64,000 bases of DNA. Origin: Roseburia hominis A2-183. GTDB taxonomy: Bacteria > Bacillota > Clostridia > Lachnospirales > Lachnospiraceae. The position numbers and the translations under genes were made by a program. Each line of letters starts with the position of its first letter. Positions within the stretch are counted from its first letter, which is position 1. Positions 43,266-53,821 of the stretch are shown one piece after another. The notes under the pieces are model-generated. The model had not been told where the DNA came from. It saw only the letters and a program-made list of their open reading frames with translations, and ran no database searches. The stretch is from contig NC_015977.1 of NCBI RefSeq assembly GCF_000225345.1, forward strand, positions 2,711,501 to 2,775,500, written 5' to 3'.

Positions 43266-45239
43266 CTAGTTCTTACTGCCTATATACCCCGCAAGTGTAT
43301 CCAGAATCACCTGCGGTTCGATCGGCTTTGCAAGATGAGCGTTCATCCCGGCCGCCAACGACTGGCTGACATCTTCCTCATAGGCATTGGCCGTCATAGC
43401 AATTATGGGCACAGTCTGTGCATCCGTCCGGCTCATTGCCCGGATCTGTCTGGCTGCCTCCAGTCCGCTCATCACCGGCATCCGGATATCCATCACGATT
43501 GCGTCAAAATATCCCTCCGGATTCTGCTCCACCATTTCCACCGCTCTTTTTCCATTTTCCGCATGTTCCACAATAATTCCCCTTGATTCCAGAATACGTC
43601 TGGCCACAAAAGTATTGATCTCATTGTCCTCTGCCAGAAGCACCCGTCTGCCTTCCAGGTTCTGTTTTGCCATGACTGCCTGTGGCATTTTTTCCGGAGC
43701 ATCGATGCCCGAGATCGTAAGCGGCAGATCGAGGATTACCCCGGTACCCGCTCCTAATTTACTGTGAATTTCAATCGTGCCGTGCATCATGACCACCAGT
43801 TTCTTTACGATCGCAAGTCCAAGACCGGTTCCCTGCCATTGCAGGGCAAGCGTGCGGTTACCCTCCTGCGAAAACGGTTCAAACGCATGCTCCAGGAATT
43901 CCTCACTCATACCGATTCCACTATCCCGCACCGTAAAACGCACCCATTCAACGTTTCCTTCCGTGCGGAGCCTTTCGGTCAGAAGCCACACATTTCCGCC
44001 CTCTGGCGTGTATTTTGCTGCATTGGACAGCAGATTGAAGAAAATCTGCTTGAACCGCACCGCATCAGTGTATATCATTTCTTCCATATGCTGCAGATCA
44101 CACTGGAACGTAATGTTTTTCTGCTCCATCAGCGGGCCGATCGTGGTATTGATTGCCGTTCCAAACGTCTTTCTGCTCATCTGCTCCGACTTCAGGTTCA
44201 GATTACCGCTCTCTATACGTGAAATATCCAGCATATCATTGATCAGTCCGAGAAGAAACTCACTTGAGGATTTGATTTTATCCAGATATCCGCAGATCGT
44301 CTCATCCTGACATTCCTGCCTTGCAACGGATGTCATGCCGATAATCGCATTCATAGGTGTCCGGATGTCATGACTCATATGGGCCAGGAATTCACTCTTG
44401 GCGCAATTCGCCCGCTCCGTTTCTTCAATTGCCCGCTCCAGACGTTCCTGCTTCTTCTTCTCCTCCGTTACGATGTCTTCGATGTCCACACAGCTTTTGA
44501 ATACCGTCCCCATCTGCTTATCCATATAGGTATAACGGATCATTTTACGCCGCACTGAGCCATCAGACTCTCTCACATCAATTTCCTGTATGTAAAGTGG
44601 CTCTGCCTCAAGGTTACGACGGATTTCCTCTGTCTGCATTGCCCGGATGTGTGCTTCCAGCTGATCCGTCACTGCGACTCTGGTAAGATAATCACGGATA
44701 TCCGCATCGTAGTCTGTTCCTCTGGCGCTCGGACACATGGAACTTTTTTCCTGCGCCATAATCTCGAAATGACCATTCTGCAGACAGATGTATTCCACAT
44801 AATCATAGTCGAACTCAATGATCAGCTGCATCATACGGTCACGGTTTTTCTCATGCGTGACATCCCAGTTATTGTAAAAGGCAAACAAATCTCCCGTATC
44901 CAGCTGCGGTACAATCCTCACGTCCACACGCACCCAGATAATGTCGTCCGTGTCCCGCCTCTTTGCCCAGTAGTAACGCGATATCATTTCCTCTCCCTGC
45001 CAGTAGGCTTCCATCAATGCCTCTGGCTGTAGATCCGCATACGTCTCCCCAGTCATATGAATTTCCGAGAAAATCTTTTCAATGCGCTTCCGGTAGTCTG
45101 CTTCCTCACGCAATTCTTCGGTAAAATCCCCCAGACCATTGTATTTGACGGATTCCACATAACGCTGCGTGAGATTGACGCGGCTGGTTCCAATATTCGC
45201 ATCTGTTCCTTTCTGATCCAATCCTCTGTCGATTATCAT
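43266..45239 (-). CDS. Hybrid sensor histidine kinase/response regulator
   Basis: 657 residues from the ATG at 45239, which has GGAG 7-8 nt upstream. Order: PAS-like N-terminal sensor region (about 40-260, no membrane segment), HisKA with FLAHMSHDIRTPMNAIIGM (His at about 290), HATPase (RFKQIFFNLLSNAAKYTPEG, DSGIGMSEEFLEHAFEPF, GTGLGLAIVKKLV), and a C-terminal receiver (RRVLLAEDNEIN, FDAIVMDIRMPVMSGLE, with Asp as phosphoacceptor). It is a cytoplasmic sensor of unknown input. No separate output regulator is adjacent, so the phosphoryl group may pass to a distant protein or the receiver may be regulatory. Confidence 0.9.
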   Translation of the reverse strand: MIIDRGLDQKGTDANIGTSRVNLTQRYVESVKYNGLGDFTEELREEADYRKRIEKIFSEIHMTGETYADLQPEALMEAYWQGEEMISRYYWAKRRDTDDIIWVRVDVRIVPQLDTGDLFAFYNNWDVTHEKNRDRMMQLIIEFDYDYVEYICLQNGHFEIMAQEKSSMCPSARGTDYDADIRDYLTRVAVTDQLEAHIRAMQTEEIRRNLEAEPLYIQEIDVRESDGSVRRKMIRYTYMDKQMGTVFKSCVDIEDIVTEEKKKQERLERAIEETERANCAKSEFLAHMSHDIRTPMNAIIGMTSVARQECQDETICGYLDKIKSSSEFLLGLINDMLDISRIESGNLNLKSEQMSRKTFGTAINTTIGPLMEQKNITFQCDLQHMEEMIYTDAVRFKQIFFNLLSNAAKYTPEGGNVWLLTERLRTEGNVEWVRFTVRDSGIGMSEEFLEHAFEPFSQEGNRTLALQWQGTGLGLAIVKKLVVMMHGTIEIHSKLGAGTGVILDLPLTISGIDAPEKMPQAVMAKQNLEGRRVLLAEDNEINTFVARRILESRGIIVEHAENGKRAVEMVEQNPEGYFDAIVMDIRMPVMSGLEAARQIRAMSRTDAQTVPIIAMTANAYEEDVSQSLAAGMNAHLAKPIEPQVILDTLAGYIGSKN

Positions 45240-45271
45240 ACTTCCATCTCCTGCCATACATTATCCGCAGT

Positions 45272-45931
45272 TTATTTTAACCCTGCCTGACCGGCCATCG
45301 CTCTTCTCTCCTCATACTGTTCATAGAAGTCCTGCTCCGGTTCATATGGTTTTATAAAAAACAGATTTAACAAAAACATGTTGATCGTCTTTGCCTCCTG
45401 TTCACCAATTCCGTCTTTCACCTGCTTCTCCAGCTGCTTCCGCAGGCCATGCCAGTCCATCAGAAACCGTTCGTATCGTTCCATCTGCGGAGTATCGAGC
45501 CATTTTCCAACCTTCACTTTGCTGCGCCCGGGCTTCTGACAGGCATCCATCTGCAGAAAGTAGCGGATTCTGCTTTCCTCATAGATTCTGCCAAGCGGAA
45601 ATACACGACACAACCCGGGACGCATTGCGTGGATCCTGCATCTTCCCTGTTCATTCAAGAACACACACTGCTCTTTTTCTCCGTCCATCCTCAGGTTCGG
45701 AAGAATCACGCCGTCCACTACCTGCAGCTCTATCGTATCGACCAGCAGCTGCTCAAAATTTTTCCCGGTCACGGTCGTCAGACGCCATATATCACAGGGA
45801 TCAAGCACAATGGATGTCCCCATTTTCTCACAGCAGGCATGACATCCCGCGCAGTCTCCGCACGCCGCCCGAACCATATCATTGCAGCCATATATTTTTC
45901 CATCTGATATTTCCTGCAGATCCCGTAACAT
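45272..45931 (-). CDS. YkgJ-family cysteine-cluster protein
   Basis: 219 residues from the ATG at 45931 (GAGGAG 6 nt upstream; the open frame runs 23 codons further without support). The N-terminal CGDCAGCHACCEKMG and later CVFLNEQGRCRIHAMRPGLC with RVFPLG give the Cys-rich zinc- or iron-sulfur-binding pattern of the YkgJ/CxxCxxCC family. Biochemical role unknown. It precedes the hybrid kinase gene by 32 nt on the same strand. Confidence 0.85.
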   Translation of the reverse strand: MLRDLQEISDGKIYGCNDMVRAACGDCAGCHACCEKMGTSIVLDPCDIWRLTTVTGKNFEQLLVDTIELQVVDGVILPNLRMDGEKEQCVFLNEQGRCRIHAMRPGLCRVFPLGRIYEESRIRYFLQMDACQKPGRSKVKVGKWLDTPQMERYERFLMDWHGLRKQLEKQVKDGIGEQEAKTINMFLLNLFFIKPYEPEQDFYEQYEERRAMAGQAGLK

Positions 45932-46082
45932 TGCAATCTCCTCATTTCTTTTTTCTGTGTCTATTTTAACTGTTTTTTGCAAAAGAAGCAATAAACTCAC
46001 ATAGCCTATAGAGTGAAAAAAGAAACCGCCACAAAAGTGACGGCTTCTTAAATCCTGATTTTATAATATCTGTTCTATGCCC

Positions 46083-47279
46083 CTATGCAGCAGCTTTCTC
46101 AGAATCATTGTCTTTCATGACAAGCTTTAAGAGAATCGGGGTGATCAGCGTCGTTACAATAACAACGAGAACGATCGGAGCAAACAGGACATCATCTAAC
46201 ATACCGCTTGCATATCCCTTCTGCGCCACAATCAGTGCAACCTCACCTCGGGAAATCATACCGATACCGACCTGGAACGCTTCCTTTCCGGTACATCCGC
46301 ATATCTTTGCACCCAGTCCGCATCCGACAACCTTGCTTAAGATGGCGATAACAAGCAGAATGATTGCGAAGATCCAGATGCTGGCATCCATTCCGCCGAG
46401 TGTTACCTTAAGACCTACACTGGCAAAGAATACCGGTGAGAAAATCAAGTAAGACGGGATCTCGCATCTTCTTGCAACATACGGTCCAACTTTCATCGTG
46501 CAGAGCATCAGTCCTGCGAAGTAAGCACCGGTAATATCTGCAATACCGAAGTATTCCTCTGAGATATAGGAAAGAATGAAGCAGAGCGCTACACAGATGA
46601 TAGCGGTTCTTCTCTTCTCATCCTGCTCTTCCACAAATACCTTTAACTTTGTAAGCACGAAGATCAATACTGCAATAAATACGAAATACAGTACAATCTT
46701 TAACACAACTGTGATCGGGCTTACGCTGGTATCCTTTAAGCTGGTTACGATTGTGAGTACGATAATACCGATGATATCATCGATAACAGCTGCGCCAAGG
46801 ATTGTCGTTCCGACTTTTCCTTTCAGCTTGCCCATCTCACGCAGCGTCTCAACTGTGATACTTACAGATGTTGCTGTCAGTACAACACCGACGAACACTG
46901 CCTTTAACACCTCATCGTAATCGCTGAAGTCTGTGTGGAAGAAAAATGCATACCCCAGGAATCCACCAATCAACGGAACAATCACACCGATCAATGCTGT
47001 TACGAAAGATGCCACACCATTTTTCTTAAGTTCGGACAGATCCGTCTCCAGTCCTGCGTTAAACATCAGGAGGATAACACCGAGCTCTGCCATCTGCTCA
47101 AGAAAGACGCCGGTATCTCCGGTCAATGTAATCAAGTTCAGACAGGACGGTCCTAAGATCACACCTGCAACTAATGCACCGACAACCGCCGGCATATGAA
47201 TCTTACGGGTAAATAAACCCAGAATCTTGGTTGAGATCATAATGATCGCCAAGAACAGTAAAAATGAATACGATTCCAT
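46083..47279 (-). CDS. Cation:proton antiporter (CPA2 type)
   Basis: 398 residues with about 12 hydrophobic segments. VGALVAGVILGPSCLNLITL, AELGVILLMFNAGLETDLSE, AAVIDDIIGIIVLTIVTS and IGMISRGEVALIVAQKGYAS are the conserved blocks of KefB/NapA-like Na+(K+)/H+ exchangers, with the DD pair in AVIDDIIG as cation site. No C-terminal TrkA domain is present. It exchanges Na+ or K+ for protons in pH and salt homeostasis. Single gene. Confidence 0.92.
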   Translation of the reverse strand: MESYSFLLFLAIIMISTKILGLFTRKIHMPAVVGALVAGVILGPSCLNLITLTGDTGVFLEQMAELGVILLMFNAGLETDLSELKKNGVASFVTALIGVIVPLIGGFLGYAFFFHTDFSDYDEVLKAVFVGVVLTATSVSITVETLREMGKLKGKVGTTILGAAVIDDIIGIIVLTIVTSLKDTSVSPITVVLKIVLYFVFIAVLIFVLTKLKVFVEEQDEKRRTAIICVALCFILSYISEEYFGIADITGAYFAGLMLCTMKVGPYVARRCEIPSYLIFSPVFFASVGLKVTLGGMDASIWIFAIILLVIAILSKVVGCGLGAKICGCTGKEAFQVGIGMISRGEVALIVAQKGYASGMLDDVLFAPIVLVVIVTTLITPILLKLVMKDNDSEKAAA

Positions 47280-47763
47280 ATCTATACTCCCTTTCTGTTA
47301 ATAAATTATTAAATATGTATAAAGTATTCTTATAGCATAGCTATTCTAACGCTTTATCTCACAAAATGTAAGTGGCGTTTTTCAAGAAAAAACATCAAAA
47401 TAATAACATTTTTTAGGAATTTTCAACAGATTTTCGGGGGATTTTACAGAAGATTTCGTTCGCATGGAATATATATTTCATTATTGTGTGTCCACAACTT
47501 CAACTACTTTACCTTTGCTTCTTCGACATATCTGTCTCATGCACAAAACTCTTGATGTTGATAAATGCACCAGCAAAACCAAGTCACATCAAAGCTATTA
47601 TTTCATCCCCCCTATTACGTAGTGAAGAGGGATAGTTTTTTAGTATCTTTCGCTATCTCGAAGATGTAATAGTTGCGACTTTGGCCAGAAGTGGTAGATA
47701 CAAACGTGTTTTCTTCGCAGAGTACGAAACACAGCCATGCTATCCCTTCTATATTATTAGCGA
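47280..47763. other. Intergenic stretch at the old end of the CRISPR array
   Basis: No gene seen. AT-rich promoter-like sequence for the antiporter gene occupies 47280-47420. A CCCCCCT...AGAGGGAT dyad followed by TTTTTT lies near 47609-47640 and could be a plus-strand terminator. Degenerate repeat material begins at about 47764. Confidence 0.4.
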
Positions 47764-50700
47764 TATTTCAACCCACACTCCCCTCTCTGGGAATAACTCC
47801 ACTCTCACGCCTGTCTCCAAGCTGAGATCAACCTTCCAATCCACACTTTCCTCGCTGCGAGCGATCCAGAACGGGCAACAACATCAGCCATCTGACTACT
47901 TCAATCCTCGCTCCCCTCACAGGGAGCGACAAAACCAAACAATACAACGAGAGATCGTTGTAAAATTTCAATCCTCGCTCCCCTCACAGGGAGCGACCCA
48001 GAATATCGGTGATCGTGGTTGCTTCTTCCAATTTCAATCCACGCTCCCCTCACAGGGAGCGACTAATAAAAACGCAAATGGGTCATACTGATATTAATTT
48101 CAATCCACACTCCCCTCACAGGGAGCGACTTTTCTTGTTGATACTATCATATCACTTTAAAAAATTTCAATCCTCGCTCCCCTCACAGGGAGCGACACCG
48201 TGAAATCCATGTTCTGCTCCACATATCCAATGATTTCAATCCTCGCTCCCCTCACAGGGAGCGACAGTTGCGACCGTGGAGTCCGGGAACACTACAAAAT
48301 TTCAATCCTCGCTCCCCTCACAGGGAGCGACAAATAATGACTTGCCCTCTTTCATGTAATTCGTATTTCAATCCTCGCTCCCCTCACAGGGAGCGACGCC
48401 ACAGTTATCTCCTGTCCCGGCAGCCACTGCGATTTCAATCCACGCTCCCCTCACAGGGAGCGACGTAGCTCCGCTGTTTTTATAATTGTAGCAAGGGATT
48501 TCAATCCACGCTCCCCTCACAGGGAGCGACACACTATTCCCTTGGTGCTTTGCCTGTATCTGTGATATTTCAATCCACGCTCCCCTCACAGGGAGCGACA
48601 CACTATTCCCTTGGTGCTTTGCCTGTATCTGTGATATTTCAATCCACGCTCCCCTCACAGGAAGCGACACAAAGATGCTTCTTTTTGGTGTATATCCGAT
48701 CAAATTTCAATCCACGCTCCCCTCACAGGGAGCGACGCGCGTGCGATGGAAACTTTGAAGTACAGGTCGACATTTCAATCCACGCTCCCCTCACAGGGAG
48801 CGACCGATCTGCAATGCAGTGTATTTTTTCAATTCAAAATTTCAATCCACGCTCCCCTCACAGGGAGCGACTGATTTTTGTGGCGGGAATTTTAAAAAAT
48901 CCTTCAATTTCAATCCACGCTCCCCTCACAGGGAGCGACAAATCATAGTGAAGTTAAATTTGTAAAAGATATATTTCAATCCACGCTCCCCTCACAGGGA
49001 GCGACAAAAGGGGTGGTGCTAATGATAATTAAATACATAATTTCAATCCACGCTCCCCTCACAGGGAGCGACTTGGAAATAGTATACGCAAGTCAAATTG
49101 CAGATATTTCAATCCACGCTCCCCTCACAGGGAGCGACATAGCTGCGCCACTTGATATTGCTTCGCCATGGCGATTTCAATCCACGCTCCCCTCACAGGG
49201 AGCGACATATATCCGCATAACCACTCTATATCTTCAAAATATTTCAATCCACGCTCCCCTCACAGGGAGCGACGCACCTTGCGGAACGGAAATTCACTAC
49301 ACAGTAGATATTTCAATCCACGCTCCCCTCACAGGGAGCGACGACAACGCCATTGACCTTGTATGCGACAAGAAAATATTTCAATCCACGCTCCCCTCAC
49401 AGGGAGCGACTGTTGCAAACATGAGAAACGGCATGGGAGTATATATTTCAATCCACGCTCCCCTCACAGGGAGCGACAACAGCTTCGGAGCTCCCCAAAC
49501 TTGGAAACGGATTTCAATCCACGCTCCCCTCACAGGGAGCGACTTATGACGCGGGAAACTATGGACGGTTAAATGCATTTCAATCCACGCCCCCCTCACA
49601 GGGAGCGACACGCCGTGCTGTCGGCATCTGACATGGAGTATTTTATTTCAATCCACGCTCCCCTCACAGGGAGCGACATCCTTTACAAACATAAATTCAT
49701 AACCTAAATTATATTTCAATCCACGCTCCCCTCACAGGGAGCGACATTGGATTACACCTAAAAGCATCAATCAATGAGATTTCAATCCACGCTCCCCTCA
49801 CAGGGAGCGACATATACGGTCTCGCAGCGGAAAACGCAGAAGAGGGAATTTCAATCCACGCTCCCCTCACAGGGAGCGACCACAAGCGACGGTAACAACA
49901 CATCACAAGCAGATCATTTCAATCCACGCTCCCCTCACAGGGAGCGACCAGTAGTCATTGATCTGATTTCTTACGTTTGCCATATTTCAATCCACGCTCC
50001 CCTCACAGGGAGCGACGTGTGAAGAACAAGGTAACAGATGCCGGATGGTCAATTTCAATCCACGCTCCCCTCACAGGGAGCGACCGATTAAACTTATATT
50101 TCACAAACACTTTCGACAATTTCAATCCACGCTCCCCTCACAGGGAGCGACTGTGACTCGTCTTGATCTTGCTATTGACAATGTATTTCAATCCACGCTC
50201 CCCTCACAGGGAGCGACACAGCTCCTGGGTGGTACTTGATGCAAACTGGGGCATTTCAATCCACGCTCCCCTCACAGGGAGCGACATCGTGACTGCGTGT
50301 ATGTGCAGACCAAGACGGGCATTTCAATCCACGCTCCCCTCACAGGGAGCGACTGATAACGCCTAGACTTACACCGTAGGCGCGCAAATTTCAATCCACG
50401 CTCCCCTCACAGGGAGCGACTTCTTTGGTGAATTGTATCGGATAGGTGCATCAATTTCAATCCACGCTCCCCTCACAGGGAGCGACTTGGACTCACGGAA
50501 AAACACCGCAAACATCTGAAAATTTCAATCCACGCTCCCCTCACAGGGAGCGACGGGCATCGGGCAATGGATGATGCATGGAGCCATAATTTCAATCCAC
50601 GCTCCCCTCACAGGGAGCGACGATGGCGTACTGGCTGTCAGAACTTGCGCTTAGTATTTCAATCCACGCTCCCCTCACAGGGAGCGACGGCGTTAGGGTC

Positions 50701-53309
50701 TGGCGTGCTCCGTGGCGATGAGTTATTTCAATCCACGCTCCCCTCACAGGGAGCGACCATATAAGACGCCCTGGAATTCTGCGCCGACAGATTTCAATCC
50801 ACGCTCCCCTCACAGGGAGCGACGACATGGCTATTCTGAAGAACTGCGGCATCTCCAAGATTTCAATCCACGCTCCCCTCACAGGGAGCGACCGGACAGA
50901 TGGGCGGTAAGATGCTCGGAGGCGGAATTTCAATCCACGCTCCCCTCACAGGGAGCGACGGAGATCGCACAGGCAATAGCTGACGGAAACCTTATTTCAA
51001 TCCACGCTCCCCTCACAGGGAGCGACCGATCAGACAAACGTGACGATCTCCGTCGATCTCGATTTCAATCCACGCTCCCCTCACAGGGAGCGACAAAACA
51101 AACTCATGTTACGGTCGATTATGTACATGATTTCAATCCACGCTCCCCTCACAGGGAGCGACAAACGGGCGTAGCTTGTCACGTATGACGCTATTTATTT
51201 CAATCCACGCTCCCCTCACAGGGAGCGACTTTTGCGGCGGCAAACTGGGATGAATACCTCTGCATATTTCAATCCACGCTCCCCTCACAGGGAGCGACTG
51301 TCAAAGACGGAGTAACCAACTTGGACAACATATTTCAATCCACGCTCCCCTCACAGGGAGCGACCAGACACGGTAAATCTTGCCAGCACCTATAACTTCT
51401 ATTTCAATCCACGCTCCCCTCACAGGGAGCGACGGCGTTTGGAGTTATCAAAGAGATAATTCAATCATTTCAATCCACGCTCCCCTCACAGGGAGCGACG
51501 ACAACGCCACAGGATAACGACGAGGAGCAGGTTATTTCAATCCACGCTCCCCTCACAGGGAGCGACTCTTGCAAGCCGTCAAAATCGTCTGCAATAGACT
51601 ATTTCAATCCACGCTCCCCTCACAGGGAGCGACCACAAGCCTGTCATCCTCAATGTCGGAATATGATTTCAATCCACGCTCCCCTCACAGGGAGCGACAT
51701 CTGCAATTCAGCAGCGGATTCAGCAGATTGAATTTCAATCCACGCTCCCCTCACAGGGAGCGACTGTCAAAGATGGAGTAACCAATCTAGATAATATATT
51801 TCAATCCACGCTCCCCTCACAGGGAGCGACTTGTCCAAACGTCCATTATAAAATGCACACGACAGATTTCAATCCACGCTCCCCTCACAGGGAGCGACGA
51901 CGAACCGAACGGCGAATCGACGTTAAGTTTTATTTCAATCCACGCTCCCCTCACAGGGAGCGACATCGAAGCGGCGGCACAAGCTAGGCATATAGCGATT
52001 TCAATCCACGCTCCCCTCACAGGGAGCGACGAAGAAAGCGTTAAAAGCCACATGAATTCCTATATTTCAATCCACGCTCCCCTCACAGGGAGCGACCTCA
52101 ACCTTTGCTTCCATATCAATCATCTGCATATTTCAATCCACGCTCCCCTCACAGGGAGCGACGTGTTTCCTGTTCATTAGCTTTCAATGGAATCAGGGAT
52201 TTCAATCCACGCTCCCCTCACAGGGAGCGACTCCGTCTTGATGTGCTCGTCGACCCTGCTCGCAGATTTCAATCCACGCTCCCCTCACAGGGAGCGACTC
52301 ACAGGAGCTAAACGTTTAGGTCACTTTATAACAATTTCAATCCACGCTCCCCTCACAGGGAGCGACCTCTGCTCCATGATCTGCTCAACTAAAGCGTTAG
52401 CATTTCAATCCACGCTCCCCTCACAGGGAGCGACATTGCTGCGTTGGAATCCGTCATCATCATTTTTTATTTCAATCCACGCTCCCCTCACAGGGAGCGA
52501 CAGCTGCGCGAGGAGTACAAGGATTATGGTTATGCATTTCAATCCACGCTCCCCTCACAGGGAGCGACCATCATGGTAAGAGTCATCAAAAAAAGAGTGA
52601 GCATTTCAATCCACGCTCCCCTCACAGGGAGCGACGCCAGACAAGAAAAACATGGAAAAATGGCTTGATATTTCAATCCACGCTCCCCTCACAGGGAGCG
52701 ACGAAGCATAGGGGGGGCGGTTTTATGGATATTATGAATTTCAATCCACGCTCCCCTCACAGGGAGCGACGAATATTGGCGATAAGATTGTCTCTATTAT
52801 CAATATTTCAATCCACGCTCCCCTCACAGGGAGCGACGCATACTTTGCGTCCGTCTGTGCCAGCTCTACATCTATTTCAATCCACGCTCCCCTCACAGGG
52901 AGCGACGTATAATATGTATAAAAGAGATTACCATCCAGACATTTCAATCCACGCTCCCCTCACAGGGAGCGACCCGTACATGCCATTCTTACGCCGTGCA
53001 ATGCCGTATTTCAATCCACGCTCCCCTCACAGGGAGCGACTCTGCTCCATGATCTGCTCAACTAAAGCGTTAGCATTTCAATCCACGCTCCCCTCACAGG
53101 GAGCGACTCGCTGTGGAGTGAGCACCTGTGTGCCGGTATAGCATTTCAATCCACGCTCCCCTCACAGGGAGCGACTCGATCAAGTATGTATCTTGCCACT
53201 TAAGACCAGGATTTCAATCCACGCTCCCCTCACAGGGAGCGACATGAACACAAGTCCAATAGCGGCGCCCGTAGTAATTTCAATCCACGCTCCCCTCACA
53301 GGGAGCGAC
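47764..53309 (-). CRISPR. Type I-C CRISPR array, about 83 repeats
   Basis: A 33-nt repeat, read on the minus strand: GTCGCTCCC, then TGTGAG, GGGAGCG and the 11-nt end TGGATTGAAAT; the two 7-nt arms CGCTCCC/GGGAGCG form the hairpin cut by Cas5c. Spacers are about 33-36 nt. I counted about 83 units by eye. The leader lies at the cas2 side (53310-53494). Repeats are nearly perfect there, and at the other end they decay: a CCTCGCTCCC variant dominates from 47897 to about 48397, and the first two (47764, 47834) are badly degenerate. Some spacers are repeated (see findings). Confidence 0.98.
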
Positions 53310-53494
53310 AGCAAATATACACATAAAATTCCTTTGTGACCTCCTGTTTTCAACGCTTTCTTCCAAAAATTCCTTTACTCTTTCACGTTTTCCACAGACG
53401 ATAACTTGATTTTGTGCTATTTGCACTGATAAATTGTGCGCGAATGTTCCGCTGTATTTATGTACACTTTACATTCGCACTACTCTAAAAACTC
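53310..53494 (-). promoter_or_regulatory. CRISPR leader
   Basis: An AT-rich 185-nt stretch between the cas2 stop and the first perfect repeat, on the side with the best-conserved repeats. No gene. It should contain the array promoter and the Cas1-Cas2 integration site. Confidence 0.6.
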
Positions 53495-53785
53495 TCAGAT
53501 AATCAGCGGCGCCGTGACATCAAATGCCCTTTGCACACCGATATGTTCCACCTTACTCTTATACTTTTCCCCCATGACATAGTACCTCACACTGTCTTTA
53601 TCCACATCAATGATATCCTTCAACTGCTTTTTCAACATGACATACTGCGTCTGATCAACAATGCACTCAAATACAGAATTTTGTACCCGCTGTCCGTAAT
53701 TCGTACAGATTTTCGCTACCCGGGCAAGTCTTCGTACTCCCGCCGCAGTCTGTGTATTCACGTCATAAGTAATCAGCACTAACAT
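53495..53785 (-). CDS. cas2: CRISPR endoribonuclease/integrase subunit Cas2
   Basis: 96 residues. Ferredoxin-like fold with MLVLITYDVNTQT (catalytic-type Asp), RRLARVAKICTNYGQRVQNS and VFECIVDQTQY. It is the structural dimer at the centre of the Cas1-Cas2 spacer integrase. Last gene of the cas operon, next to the leader. Confidence 0.96.
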   Translation of the reverse strand: MLVLITYDVNTQTAAGVRRLARVAKICTNYGQRVQNSVFECIVDQTQYVMLKKQLKDIIDVDKDSVRYYVMGEKYKSKVEHIGVQRAFDVTAPLII

Positions 53786-53821
53786 AACTCACCTTCCTTC
53801 CAAACAGCATACAGTTTATCT

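Noticed and set aside
47681-53141. Many open frames across the CRISPR array on both strands, reading as repeated ISIHAPLTGSD, FNPRSPHRER, FQSTLPSQGAT or SLPVRGAWIEI units
   Set aside because: They are translations of the CRISPR repeat; the repeat length and absence of stops in it create spurious frames.
48018-53300. Self-targeting spacers against genes in this window
   Set aside because: A by-eye comparison of a few spacers found no match; an exhaustive search was not possible, so this is only a provisional negative.
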